DNA of 64,000 bases, taken from NCBI GenBank assembly GCA_021229015.1, contig CM037783.1, positions 4,659,324 through 4,723,323 on the forward strand. Direction: 5' to 3'. The notes under the pieces were generated by a model that made no database searches, was not told where the DNA came from, and saw nothing but the letters and a program-made list of their open reading frames with translations. The DNA is from Solen grandis (taxonomy: Eukaryota > Mollusca > Bivalvia > Adapedonta > Solenidae). Every line of letters begins with the position of its first letter. Positions within the stretch are counted from its first letter, which is position 1. The position numbers were made by a program, and so were the translations under genes. This document shows positions 1 through 11,937 of the stretch, in pieces.

Positions 1-237
1 TTAAGCGCTAAGTAATACTTTAACTTATTGGGCGAATTTTATTATTCTTGTTTCTTTAATAGAGATATCAAAATATTTAATTTCTAAACATATATCATTT
101 GCTATTAAGTTTACAGTCCCTGTCAGTTTAGTTAGCTACCTGAATATTTCATAAAACAGGAATGATGGAATGCGTTTTCTACCTAATTAAATAATTTAAT
201 TATTACTTAGCGCAAAGTATTGCTGGTGAAATTAGAG
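1..237 (+). mobile_element. MITE, CGAATTCCACCA family, copy A (cut by window start)
   Basis: The window opens inside a copy of a 238-bp non-autonomous element also seen intact at 37759-37996 in the opposite orientation. Shared landmarks are the AGCGCTAAGTAATACTT subterminal block at the left, the GAATATTTCATAAAACAG block near 150-167, and the right end TTACTTAGCG..AAGTATTGCTGGTG. The terminal inverted-repeat tip at the left lies outside the window. Confidence 0.7.
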
Positions 238-1216
238 TCTGAATCTGAAGCATTCCTAGGTACACTGTAACATCTATATAGGGCTGTACATGACGTTGAA
301 AATCGTTACATTTCTTAGAAATAACTCCAGACGAGCCTTTTAATCAGTAACAACATAATTACTGCCAATTCTTATTTAGGAAATAAATTGTTTTCTTGCC
401 CATTCTTAAAATAGTCTTCTACGAGTATTCAGTTCATTTAGACATGAGTAAAGCAAACATTCTGCGGTTGACCTACAGAATTCTAAAAGTATTTCTTAGG
501 ACAAGAAACGGTCGTAAAGTAGTTCATATTCTTTGTGGGTCTTAACTCACGTTCTATTTCGGTATTTCTATTTTTAAAAAACTAATTAAGGTAATCTATT
601 CATCATTAAATTATAATCTTGATCCTTCAAATGCTTAAAACGACTTTAGTGCAGATGCAAGCATCCATGGACTTAGAGTTGCTATTTTGCTTTAGGTCTA
701 TATAGTCAGCTTCCAAGATAACTTTATTGACCATGATCACAATTTAATGATGGATATATTACCTTAATAGAATGATAACGTATGAAGTCGAATATCCAAA
801 ATACATAAAAAAAACTCAAACTGTTTATTGAACAGTGGTATATAGGAAGCTGTTGAAAAATTGACTTTTTTTTTCTTTCTTTAAGCAGGGTCATCAAGCT
901 AGTAATATTGGCTTATTTATTTGTTGACGATTGTCCAAAATGTCTATGTATGTAGCATATTATTTTTCCTAAGTTTCCATGCATGAACCATATGGATTAA
1001 CGATCTTCTGATTAAAATAAAATAATCTCTGCATCTATTAAATAATTATATTCATATTCATTAATTTAGATCTATCTTTAAAACAACCGTGTTTTATTGG
1101 TCAGTTTACAGTTTTCAAATATGCTATTGGCTCTGAATTTATCGACCGAAATCTACAATAACATTAAACTTTATTTGGATTATTTTACAAACGGGCATAT
1201 AAACAAAGTCATGCTA

Positions 1217-1259
<43 letters not shown>

Positions 1260-2785
1260 GTGTTTTCACTATAAAAGCGCATATCGAAATGTTCCTTATC
1301 AGTAATGGGTGCATTAAGCATATGAATAAATCAAAATGATCAAAAGAGAAACGTCTGGTCCGCAATAGAAGTTATTTGGTAAGTATTACCTTTCATCATG
1401 ATTGACCTTTGAAATATAAACTACCAAAAGAAAATAGTAAAACTGTTCATGATATCATCGCTGTCAAAACAGGCCTCATTTTTAGTAGGTATTTGATCTT
1501 ATTAACTGACAACGAGGCTAATCATTTCGATGGAGCGGACAATTTGACTTCAGATACTTTTTAGATCGATATTCTCGGCAGAAACAAAGTGATATCGGTA
1601 ATATAAGGCATGTGAAAATTTGACAGAGTTTCCTAGGTAGAGGACCTCTAAAATGTACATGAGGACATACGCTTTTAGTTTTTCATATTTTTTATTTTTA
1701 TTTTATTAGCAGGTCTTCTGCGTAACAGCTGTTTATTTTAAACTTATTCCTTTTACGTAAATTAGGAAACAAAATTCTTACATATTAATCCCTCTCGGCG
1801 TTTTTTTTTTTTTTTTTTTTTACATTTTTACACCTTTTACCTAAATATTTTGACCTAAATAATTAACATTCTGCTCCATTTGTAACAATATAGGCTAAGC
1901 ATCAGGACACGATGTGATTATTTTCGAAATTGTGTACTTTTTTTTTCTTGCCTATTTTTGTTCTGGACCTCCCATTTTTTTCCACAAAACTGTTTTTTAG
2001 TGTTATTCCCTATAATCATGCAAAATTTAAGAAAATTCTATGGACTATTTTAATTTTCTTTCTTTGCCTATATAGTAAAAAAACTGTTTCCGTAGTAAAC
2101 ACCTTTTAAATTTCAGTGTGTGTGTGTGTGTGTTCCCAGTATTCTAGTCCCGGTTTTTTTTTATGGGTGCCACTAAAATACTCTTCTGCGTTTATATCGA
2201 TTTGAGAACACATATATCATGTCAATCTAATTATGTTAATTATAATAGTTCTGAGTCCGACATACAAATTATTATCATCCGGGCAGACGCATCTTTACGA
2301 TAGTGGACTTAAGGTTATCTTTAAATTTAAGAAGAAAAAGGTTTTATTATTTTTATTATTGTATTAATGCATAAAAGTTACTGTTACTGTTTTTCCCCAA
2401 AGCGACGCGCAAAAATAAAAGTGCCATAATCAGATCAAATTAGCTTCTATTAGAATTATTCAGTAAATTATTAACGAGACCAAAAGCAACGCTGCACAAG
2501 GTGAGAAAATTTCAATTAAGGAGATGCTCGCGACACTGTCCTGTTCAAGTGGTAGCATCATAAAACAACTACAGTTCGGTCAAACGAAGTTGAGCATGCG
2601 ACAGATTTTTCGGGTTTTAACGTGTTAGGATTAATTGTAGTCAGTGATGTCGTTATTAAATTGTATTAAAATAAAACTTAGTCAATTTCTTAATCATGCA
2701 TATCTGTTTTTCTTTCATACTAAAGGCATGAAATAACAAGAAATATTTCTGAAAAAAATATTCGCCATTGATGGGGATAAAAGCA
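238..2785. other. Gene-free AT-rich stretch, 3' side of EAG exons
   Basis: No coding exon recognised on either strand. It holds an (AAT)n microsatellite at 1217-1256, a poly-T run near 1801-1821 and a short (TG)n at 2117-2131. If the EAG gene continues toward lower coordinates this is intron. Confidence 0.6.
1217..1256. repeat. (AAT)n microsatellite
   Basis: About thirteen uninterrupted AAT units. The two small ORFs overlapping it encode poly-Asn and poly-Leu and are products of the microsatellite. Confidence 0.95.
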
Positions 2786-2789
2786 ATGA

Positions 2790-3205
2790 AGAACGAAAAA
2801 GTACAAATTTCTATCTGTAAAGCATTTTATTCTTGAAAATCGGTAGCTAAAATCCCCTCCACCACAATCGGCGGAGTAAACACAAGTAATGAAACGGACT
2901 ATAGCCGTCTTTCAGTCGTACGGGACAGTGAACAGACTCTAATATATGTAACTGCAGATATTTATAACGTTAAGCTAGGAGTCGTACTCATTGTACATCT
3001 AAGAGAAGTATTTTTTAAAAAAAAAAATCTATATGTTTATCAAACAAATTGTAAACCAGTCAGAATTTCATGAATCGAATATATATTTAAGCTAAAATAT
3101 AGTCGCGGCGTACTTTTTTTTCCTACGTATAGACATTTTCTACCAATGAAAATCGTTTAAGTATTCATTTGGACTTATCATGCGTCACCATCCGATCGAA
3201 AGTAA
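2790..3205 (+). repeat. Diverged repeated segment (partner at 31035-31875)
   Basis: Collinear similarity with 31035-31875: an AAGCATTT..ATTCT block, then GTAAACA..GTAATGA, ATTTATAACGT.AAG, GCATCTAAGA (TACATCTAAGA here), and finally TCTACCAATGAAAATCGTTTA followed by an ATTCAT block. The partner has about 450 extra bases before the last block. It may be an old segmental duplication or a long-lived transposon; no terminal repeats seen. Confidence 0.55.
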
Positions 3206-3267
3206 GGTAGACAGCAACGACGAAAAATATATTTCAATAGTATGTTGGTAATTTTATTTGATCTTAC

Positions 3268-3396
3268 CTCTGGCATTCTCGTCATCTATCGGTTGTTTCA
3301 GGGCGGTTATGTCCTTGAATGTACACAGAATGAGAATCACCTGATCCTTCTCGTTTCTTATTGGAGCTATATTTAGTAACAGCCATAATGGCGACC
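3268..3396 (-). CDS. eag: EAG (Kv10) potassium channel, second PAS-domain exon
   Basis: This 129-nt exon encodes the second half of the cytoplasmic N-terminal PAS (eag) domain of an ether-a-go-go voltage-gated K+ channel, which in this family packs against the cyclic-nucleotide-binding homology domain and tunes gating. Seen directly: translation includes NIAPIRNEKDQVILILCTF and KDITALKQPIDDE, a close match to the EAG PAS beta-strands (IAPIRNE, LCTF, DITAFKQPIED). The acceptor is a T-rich tract plus CAG ending at 3397; the donor GTAAGA lies at 3262-3267. The exon enters in phase 1, completing the AAC-A codon split left by the exon at 7209-7439, and leaves in phase 1. ALKQPI and APIRNE are EAG-type rather than ERG- or ELK-type. 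The next exon, toward lower coordinates, was not recognised before the window edge. Assignment to KCNH1/5 is firm; orthology to one vertebrate paralogue is not implied. Confidence 0.95.
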
Positions 3397-4765
3397 CTGA
3401 AAAAAATAAATACTTTAGTATAAAGAATGAAAATGACTTATATTTCCAGATTGCGTAAACATCAAAAGGTATTGTTAAACTCTTTACTATAACTGATAAA
3501 TTGCTTAACACAATTTATTTTGATCCATACTTAATATTCCCATTTCTTGAGACTGTCACGTAATTTACTTGTATTTATATATTCATGCGGATGTTATTCC
3601 TTTTTCATTTTCTTTTAAAGAATTATCTTAATACCAAATGAACATGAAAATGTATACAATTTGAATTCTCGTGAATGGTAAAGCTTTTTATATCCCAGCT
3701 ATTATTTCCCTAAAAAAATATAAAAAAAAATTCTCAGTTAACACTTTTAGACTTGATACAAAAATAGGAAAAAACTCGGAGGATAGATTTTCAACTTATA
3801 TGTCAAACCTTACTATCCGAGGAAAAATTATGACTTACTACTACAATATGTGTGTATTTATAGTTCAACAAACGTCTTCTTTTACTAAATTTTCTATTAA
3901 ATGATAGTTTTCTGATTTTACATAAATAATATAAATCAGAGACAAATTGCAGTCAGTTTCAAGCAGAAGGTTGCCTTCTCTGTTGTAAAAGATATGTTTT
4001 GTCTATTTATTAAATCAAATATAAGAAATGGCACTCCAGAAATACCAGAATGCTGACCGTGTGCTCATTCGTATTATTCAAAGCTTCCTCTCCGAAATCT
4101 TTATCAACATATAAAACTTTTCAAACAACTAAATACCGCAAACACAGACATACACGTACGCGAATGCGCACTGGAGCGCGAGAAAAAAAGCACACACACA
4201 CAAACGCACACACACATGCATCTTTTATCAAAAATAATTGAAAAACGTATATCATTTCAGACTTATTGTATTTGAGATAACTTTATAACAATACCCAGTT
4301 GCACTGTGTGCTTGATTGAAATTTATATCTACTGCTGAGTGAAGAAGAACATCGGAGTTTGATATTGCCCAGAATCCCCTGAATATTGTTCCGATATTTT
4401 ACTCTGCAGCACGAGTAGATATATCGACCCTTTCACACGATTCACACAATGTGATAAAAGGGTAAAAATCTATCTCGACTTAAACATAGAAATCGTTTAT
4501 AGATATATACCACTGTATACCTACAATACCTTGTTTTCAGGTCCCTCTTTTAGTGCGACATACGTAAACATGCAACGGTTCAATGTTATTTATGATAAAC
4601 ATGTTTATTAGCCGTAAGATTCACTCATCCGGGTCTGATTGAGAAAGATAAAATAAAAGTATTTAAGTCATTTGAAGACTAAGTCTACTTGAGAAGGAAA
4701 TAGTGCTCTACACTGCAATATCCCACCATTTTCTCTCTTGAGAATATATGATATTCAAATGGACT

Positions 4766-5056
4766 GGTTCCGTTGGGACCTAGTGGTTAGTGCATCCGTC
4801 ACGGAAAAGGAAGTTCGTGGGTTCGATCCCCGGTCACGACAAATAAAAAAAAATCGTTAAAAATGATACTGGTATATCTCCCTTGCTTAGAGAGTAATTC
4901 CAGGACTGACTGGTCCGGTGTCAGGATAATGTGACTGGGTGTAGTATCATGCCGTATGTCTGCGACGTGTTACTGCAGTGTGGTATTAGTCTGTCTCCAG
5001 AGAAGATTGATAAGGCTAATCTGTAGGAAGTTGTTTAATCTGGTTCTGTTCTGTTT
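4766..5056 (+). mobile_element. SINE, tRNA-headed, full length (family 1)
   Basis: A tRNA-like head carries an A-box-like TAGTGGTTAGTGC (4781-4793) and a B-box GGTTCGATCCCC (4820-4831). The body contains AATGTGACTGG..TAGTATCATG and ends in an AATCTGGTTCTGTTCTGTT tail. The AATGTGACTGG..GTATCATG core recurs at 50640-50665 in a second SINE with a different head, suggesting a shared conserved central domain as in known metazoan SINE superfamilies. It is not a functional tRNA gene. Confidence 0.85.
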
Positions 5057-5448
5057 GCCAATGTGATAAATCGATAAATGTGTAGTAAATATCTTATTTA
5101 TTTTTTATCAGAATCTAATTTTAGCATAAGGTCTGATGAATTCAATACCTATGTGGGTTTTATTAATTTCTATTTACTTATATGGATTTTTTAAATATGC
5201 ATATAAAAAAACTTGACAAAATTTTAAACTATCACGAAAACTGCTGTAAGTATCTTAATTAATTTAAATTGAATAAAGCGCATGCGAAGCGAAATACTGC
5301 GCTCTACACATATGTCCTAGAGATCTTTTTTGAGATGAATAGGATTTTCAAACATTCGGGAAAACTTTTAGAGTTCGTGAGCATTTGTTGATTTTCTGAA
5401 TATAAAAATGATGAAATAGTGTACATCTGACAAACGAATCATTAGGGC

Positions 5449-5610
5449 CTTTGTGTAAAGCACAATTTTCCGCTAAAATATTTACAGCAGTTTTCTTTTT
5501 CCGAATCGAAGCAAATTATACTGTTTGTTCTTAAAATGACGTCAGTTACCACGTGGTATGTCCGTACTGTATACGACACGTAGTGAATTCGAAGCATTTT
5601 GGTAAAAAGG
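5449..5610 (+). repeat. Dispersed repeat shared with 59007-59190
   Basis: Blocks GGCCTTTGTGTA, GCAGTTTTCTTTTT, TCGAA..GCAAATTATAC and ACCACGT.GTATG appear in the same order at 59007-59190 and again at 61557 onward. The preceding stretch (5335-5390) also resembles 58900-58980. An interspersed element of about 300 bp of unknown class, important because the TOP2 tandem duplication boundary falls inside the copy at 59 kb. Confidence 0.65.
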
Positions 5611-6116
5611 GGATGAATCCAGAAATAGGGAAACAATTTGCTTAAATGGATAACAGTGGATATGATTCCCTGATATCATAGTGTATAAACAAGACCCGGC
5701 CCAGGATCGATGCTCTAACACTGAGCCAAGAGTCGACTCCCTGACACATATTAATACCTGTGACGACGCATCGTCACGATAGGTTGAATCTATCTACCTT
5801 AGTGGCTTAAACTGAGAGGATTCCAGCAGTCAAAACTCTTGGGATATCAGTAATGGATTTTACCCGCAAATTTTATATTTCTTTGCCAAACAAGAATTTG
5901 CAATTTGCGCTAATTGGTCAATGTTTTGTGTTGAACACAACAATTTGCAATGTAAATTATCTGACAGACGAGCGAAGAGAGAAGAAATAATCACATTGCA
6001 GAATTAGGGGTTACTAGTATTTTGATGATATTGTGAAAACTAACAGAGAGAGTAGGCTTCACTATTTATGAATAAAGCGATTAGAAATATTTTAATTCCA
6101 AGCAAACGCAATATCT

Positions 6117-6272
6117 GCACCTGCCAAAGTTGTAGTTGTATTGGGGTTTACCGTCGCTGCGATAGTATTTCAATCATATAGCGACGTCCAGCTAATTACA
6201 GGTGAAGGAAGACCCCGAGTACACAGAGGTACCCGGGTAGAACCACCGACCTACCGCAAGCACCTGCCAAAG
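6117..6272 (-). mobile_element. 5'-truncated SINE (family 2) with 13-bp target-site duplication
   Basis: GCACCTGCCAAAG occurs at 6117-6129 and again at 6260-6272, exactly flanking an antisense SINE fragment (6130-6259) that includes GGGGTTTACCGTCGC and GACGTCCAGCTAATTACAGG. The same family is full length at 23315-23574 (plus) and near full length at 47836-48074 (minus). The tRNA head is absent, so the copy is 5' truncated, as expected from incomplete target-primed reverse transcription. Confidence 0.92.
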
Positions 6273-7208
6273 ACTGGGTAAATATCAACTGTTTAATTCA
6301 TATAGTAGTATTCATATTTTTATTACCAAGAAAATTCGATGTTTACAAATATGTTAAAAAAGTCATACAATCATATACGTTTTTCTGGATACTATATATT
6401 GAAATGTAATAATTAAATGGTTATGTATACAAAATGTATTATATGAGAATAACTGGATCTATAAACTCAACCTGTGACCTAAAAATGGAGTAATATCAAA
6501 TAAAAATAAAACACTAAAAAGCAACAGCTACATAAAAAATCAGATGCACTACACGTTTCTTTCTACTGTAATATGTAGGTTGAACACTAATACTTTTGAC
6601 TTGACAGAATAACTATCTTATGTTGGTTTCTTAACAGACATTTGCAGTCTGAACGCGCAAACATGGCGTAAATATAGGATCTGACATGAACTGTTATTTC
6701 GTATCAAATTGTACTAAACGCGGTCAGGAAATTGTTTTTCGTGAACGAGTTTAGTAAAAATTTGATGTGAAATGACAATTCATGTCAGACTTTTTTTATC
6801 ATATGACCTACAGTGACAGTAAATCGCGATTATAACAACAAACGAACAAAATCATGAATGAACGGACTGTGAACGAATTACTTTTGTAATCTAACACTAA
6901 GAGAAAAGTTTCATATAATAACTGAACATAACGATTTAGCGTGTGTATTTCTCATTCATTTTCAACATCATATGAATAATGCATCTAACACATTTAATCA
7001 AGCTGTTTGAGCTTAACACTATGCATACATATAAAATACACGCGCGTGTCGCGGAGTGATGTAATTCGGCCTAAAAGTTATATGCATGTAACGTGTTTGA
7101 TATAAGAATACATGTGATGGTTATACGAAACCGGAAGCACAATGTCATATGATAAAATGCAGTATTGGTATTCGAAAGGAAAGTTGGTGGGAATGTCCCA
7201 ATACTTAC

Positions 7209-7439
7209 TGTTCTTCTTATAAAGCAGGATCTCAACCTGCTCCTGCTTAAGATTCTCAAACGCTTCTTCCAATCTCTTAATGGTCGATTTGTCGGTGAGG
7301 TCACCGTACATAAAGCTGCACGTGCTGCTCTTTTGCATGACCTCTGCCCGGTTATATCCCGACAGCTTGCAGAAGCCATCGTTGCAGTAGACGATAGGGT
7401 AGTCCACAATCCGGGCATTAGCAAGAATGAAGCTGGAGT
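7209..7439 (-). CDS. eag: EAG (Kv10) potassium channel, first PAS-domain exon
   Basis: This 231-nt exon (77 codons) encodes the first half of the PAS domain of an ether-a-go-go K+ channel. Translation runs from the [17 protein letters not shown] strand through [17 protein letters not shown] and [15 protein letters not shown] to VEILLYKKN. The [10 protein letters not shown] and STCSFMYG blocks are diagnostic of the EAG (KCNH1/5) clade; ERG channels instead carry FCELCGY and a different CDF block. Acceptor: CAG, with AG at 7440-7441; donor: GTAAGTAT at 7201-7208. It enters and leaves in phase 1. The missing preceding exon would encode about 25 residues from the start Met and must end in phase 1; it should lie at coordinates above 7440 but I could not recognise it. 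Read-through ORFs covering this stretch include intron and should not be taken as the gene. Confidence 0.96.
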
Positions 7440-8018
7440 CTGAAACGATGATATATTGTGAGATTGTGACGAAGCAATACAGCAAAGGATTATCTAAAAT
7501 TAAATATTAAGTTTAGTTTAGAGGATAAGACAGACAAATGTTGAAGGGATATGGAGGAGGACTGAAGCTTGAACATTAAATGGAAATCATTCAGGCAAAA
7601 CTTTCAAGCACGAACATTTCAATTTCAAAAATACTTCATGTAAAGTGTATGGCAAAGTAACAAACATATGATATTACAACAACAATGCTACTGATACTAA
7701 TACCACAACTACTACTAATAATAATAGTAATAATGAAATACTAGTGAGATAATGTAAATCATGATAATACAAGAATGAAATTTCTAAGTGTCTCCATGAG
7801 ACCCCCCAAAAGGACGAAATGGATATGACAAATATCTTGTGCGAGAATTGAAATGCATTTAATATTATACTGACATTTTTCGGCAAGATATATGCCATCA
7901 TCAATATAACTCTCCAGTAATTTCTTTGGGTTTGGACACCACAATATGGTAGTAAAAGATGAAATTTATCTAGGTAAATGTCTCCGCCATCTTTTCCACT
8001 TCTTACGTAACATACTCA

Positions 8019-8076
<58 letters not shown>

Positions 8077-9190
8077 ATGCACGGATCGATGTCGTTTAAA
8101 CTCACTGTTAGCCAAATTTTTAAGCATAGAATTAGTGCACTAATACAATTCAGTTACACTGATATAAACCATTCATTTAGCGCATGAGTGATTATTGAAT
8201 ATTGCACAAAGTTGCCAAGACCCTTTACATATTTTTGGTTTTCTTTTGCACTGACTGAGCATATTAACTGCATTTCTGAAAGATTATTAAATTAATCTAA
8301 TTGTGAAATTATGTCTCAATTTGTAGGTACGTAATCATAAGGTAGCAAATGGAGCGTGTCCGTAGAAAATCCGCGTTTTTGGAAGGCCGGGTGACCACAC
8401 TGTACACTAACGCACGTGACATATAACGTCTGCTCTTGACTGGGTCCCTAATATTTAACATTCTGGTGATATTTTATCCCCAATTCCAATATTACCAAAC
8501 AGTTCCTAAAAGTCGTTACTCTTCATCGTCTAGCAGCTATCAGTATCGTCCATATATATCTTTTTCTCGAATATATTATCCCTTTGTAATTCAAGTCCAA
8601 CAGTGATGGTTCGGTTGTCATAGCAACGGGTGGTCAATAATTGACGATAATCAAATACAACCAATATAATAGCGTAATGATTATTATCATTTTAGTTGTA
8701 ATGCAAGTGGTGAGGTCATTATAAAGGATGAACGGCTTCTTAGAACGACACTTGCCAATATATCGAGTAGAATGGACAAGTAAACAACAACTTGCAACCG
8801 TATACTGGTGGAAAGGATAGGTCTGCATAGAGACTTTAACCATTATTTAGTTTATTGCTGGTGTTGTGTTTGAGTTCACCGTTGCTTCAAAATGTTTCAG
8901 TCATTCAGGGACGTTTAGTTTATGTATCTTTCCAAATTTTAGCAGTGAAAATATAAACCTGACTTTCCTATCAAGGGCTAGATTAACTGCTCGCAAACAG
9001 TTGAACAAACTAAAACATGTTTCTATTGTGTAAACCAGGTCAACCATTGACTTCCCATTTGCCCTGTGTAACTTCTGGATAGCCTTTAGTTAATTTGAAT
9101 CTACATGTACCTCTAAACTTTGCATTGGTCCATAACGGCAAAGACCTATTCAACAGAGATTTGAAAATTACCGAATAACTTTTCTTTTTC
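7440..9190. other. Gene-free stretch upstream of EAG exon
   Basis: Probably intron of the EAG gene. It contains a (GA)n microsatellite at 8024-8073. I looked for the start-codon exon (an ATG followed by a GLVAPQNTF-like peptide, ending in phase 1) and did not find it here. Confidence 0.5.
8024..8073. repeat. (GA)n microsatellite
   Basis: About 24 GA units. The overlapping poly(Arg-Glu) ORF is an artefact of the repeat. Confidence 0.95.
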
Positions 9191-9196
9191 ATGAAA

Positions 9197-9480
9197 ACAG
9201 GTGAACGGGATTTGAACGAGATCTCGTTGAAAAGCGTAATATCTTACAAACGCTTAACAGACAACGGCTTTACAGTACCACTCATTAGAGAGATCTGCGA
9301 TCTAATTAGACACATAAAAAATGAGTTAACTGGCAATGATTTGAAGAAAAAACTCAGAATATTTCGAAGTGATTTGAGCAGTTTTACATATCTCACGTTA
9401 TCTCGCGGTCATTTGATCGTACACGTTACTTAACGAAAGTTTCTCTTAACTTGCTCTTTACCTATATCAGAGTTGCGGAT
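9197..9480 (+). repeat. Dispersed repeat R1, copy 1 (partner at 22918-23190)
   Basis: It starts with AGGTGAACGGGATTTGAACG and ends with TATATCAGAGTTGCGGATCT, identical blocks bounding the partner copy at 22 kb. The antisense of the left end reads as a B-box-like GTTCAAATCCC, so the family may be tRNA-related. The interior is diverged. The reading frame over it is not conserved in the second copy, arguing against coding. Confidence 0.75.
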
Positions 9481-9511
9481 CTCTGTTAGGTTACCACTAT
9501 TAAATTTTTGA

Positions 9512-9660
9512 TAACAGGTGGAGGAAGACCCCAATAGCACAGAGATACCCGGTAAAATTACCGACCCGACCCTACTGCAAACTGATTAGAAGGATTCCTA
9601 ACATGAAAAATCCGAGGGACTCTACCGAGTTTCAAACCAATAGCGGTGAGGGATGGTGGA
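9512..9660 (-). mobile_element. Old SINE fragment (family 2)
   Basis: Antisense, diverged copy of the SINE at 23315: AGGTGGAGGAAGACCCC, CACAGAGATACCCGG, CATGAAAAATCC and a degenerate head with TTTCAAACC in place of the B-box complement. Confidence 0.75.
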
Positions 9661-11675
9661 TGATTTTAATTCACCGACTTTAACAAATTAGCAACGGACA
9701 TCCCAACTCTGTTAATTAAATCCAAAGATTTATTAAACAAAGACTGGCAACTACAGTAGTCTAAATCCAACAAATCACGTGACAAATTGTCCAGTTCTCG
9801 CAAAGTCACGTTTTCAAATATCTCCTTTTCTGTTGAAGATATGTGAAAGTAAAGAGTATGTACAAGAGAACATTACACTGTCATCGAGATAATGCATTGT
9901 GTATTAAAATAAGTCAAGATTTTCTTTTTCATGCATGATAACTATGTAAAAATGTATTGTAATTCTGCTACACTGGTTGAATTTAAATCATAATTTAAAC
10001 GAATGTTAAATAATAAATAATACTGAAAATAATTACTTGTATAGTAGAGAAATGATTATTTTAAAATATGGGTACATTTTATTTTGTGATTTTTACCATA
10101 CATGTTGAAATTTGCAATATTCACTGGCCTTCAGGAGTTTCCAGTCTCTGTTTAAATTACAGAAGACCATGTATGTCAGAACTGACCGTCAGACTGTCTT
10201 TTCATCGAAAAGCGAAGTATTACCGAAAAGTTATACATAGTTCTCACATCTTTGAATATCCCTTCATTTGGCTGCCAATTTGAAGGGTAAATACAAGGAG
10301 TATTTATATGAATTACATTGAAGTTTCTTATAAATTCGTTATTTTCGCTCAAAAAATCAAAATGTATATACCATTAAAAAAGTTCTTGACATACATATTT
10401 TTAGATAAATATTTCTAATACAGATATATGAAAAAAGACACACGGTAAAGGAATAACGTATAGGTTCATCCTTAAGTAAAATAAACAGTGTAACTTTTTT
10501 GGTTATAATATTTTAACCGTTCAACTTATCAAACATTTTTTTTATTTAAAGGCTTATATATTTCATGATGATTGATTTGCATGGAAATGATATTGTAGAC
10601 AAACACAAATGGTACACCTGTGCAAATATCTACTGTAAAATAACAGTTAATGTTGATCAAATAATGCAATTTAGTATTTTGGGATCCGGGATGTCAAAAT
10701 ACTCTACTTGTTTACATTTTGCACTTGCGCGAATTCACGAAGACAGTCTGTCTGCTTCGTCATCAATATATGCACTTGTGATTCGTTAACGGAGACACAC
10801 GGAAGGTCTTGGAAAACGTCAGAAATTGACGAAGATATGCTGAATATGAAATAAGTTATTTTTCTAAACAAGTAAATGAAAGATTACTTTTTATCTATGT
10901 ATTGTTGTTACGTTTTCTTCAACGAGCATATACAAATTGTATCTCATAACAAATCTGTAGCACAAACGTTATTTTTCTGTTCAAAGAATATACACTGCTT
11001 TTTGAAAGTATAATGTACCTTTAAAGCTGTTCTATGAGATATAGATTTCAGTAAAAATAGTAAAAAAATAAAAGAATAGTAGTGATTTAAAAATAGCAAG
11101 TATTCTCAGATTTAAACTGCGTTAACTTGTGCCTAACAAGATAAACTGCCCAAAAGTGTTTACTATGTTTTACTATTGAATCAATAGCGGTAATGTTTTT
11201 TTTTCTTGTACCCATCCATTCTTGGCATTTGTTTCATTTTCGATAGTATTTTTTAGTTGTATCCATACCACCTGCATGTGTCATACATATAGATACACAT
11301 ATGTATTGACATTTCAAAAGGGAAACAGAGATGAAGGGGCATACATACAGGCGGGATGGAGAAATTCTTGAATAGGAATCTATAGAAATTCCTGTATGTT
11401 TTGCCTTTTAAATCCTCCATACAATAGACAGAAATACCACTATATGTCATTCACTGTATACATGATTTTCACGTGAAAAGCAATCATAATTAAAGGCCAT
11501 ATTTTGAGTAGCCGCTGTGGGTGTCTTTAACGGTTCAAATTTGCTATCATTTTTTTTAGTACAAATTAATAACCATTTGAGACACCTTCATCCAATATTC
11601 ATGAACAAGGTGCATATGGTCAACTTGAAAATTAATTCCTTGTCAAAGCAGATCGGTTAAACGCTTGTTTGTACA
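9661..11675. other. Gene-free AT-rich stretch
   Basis: No exon, RNA gene or clear transposon recognised. Small ORFs here show no conserved motif and skewed AT codon use. Confidence 0.5.
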
Positions 11676-11679
11676 TTGG

Positions 11680-11930
11680 ATCAGTCCATTTTGTGGGGGA
11701 CTGGATAATACCGTAGTATTACATTTGTGAATCAATACCAATGCCTCCCGTGTTTGATCCCTGGTCACGTACGTAAGAGGGTACAGTGGTCGCCTGTTCC
11801 GGACACGTGGGTTTTCTCCGTTTTCCTCCAACTATAATGACCACATACGCCGCCACAAGAGCCATCGAGAGTGATAAGTATAAGTTGTGATAACTTGTTT
11901 AGTAATCGATGTATAATAAATAAAGTTTAG
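11680..11930 (+). mobile_element. SINE (family 3), diverged
   Basis: It contains a B-box-like GTGTTTGATCCC (about 11750) and a 3' end ATAAGTTGTGATAACTTGTTT followed by an AATCGA..AATAAATAAAG tail. The same 3' end occurs at 48269-48318, placing both in one family. Confidence 0.65.
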
Positions 11931-11937
11931 ATAAAAT

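Larger units (their letters stand above)
3397..7208 (-). other. Intron between the two EAG PAS exons
   Basis: A 3.8-kb intron on the minus strand, bounded by GTAAGT at 7203-7208 and a CAG acceptor next to 3396, joining two phase-1 exon ends. It holds a full-length tRNA-headed SINE (4766-5056), a dispersed repeat at 5449-5600 that recurs at 59 kb, and a 5'-truncated SINE with a perfect target-site duplication (6117-6272). ORFs in it look like chance reading frames. Confidence 0.85.

Noticed and set aside
4766..4840. tRNA gene at the head of the family 1 repeat
   Set aside because: No matching acceptor stem; followed by a SINE body and tail.
7071..7424. 117-codon minus-strand ORF overlapping the EAG exon
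   Set aside because: Different frame from the PAS-coding frame and runs into the intron.
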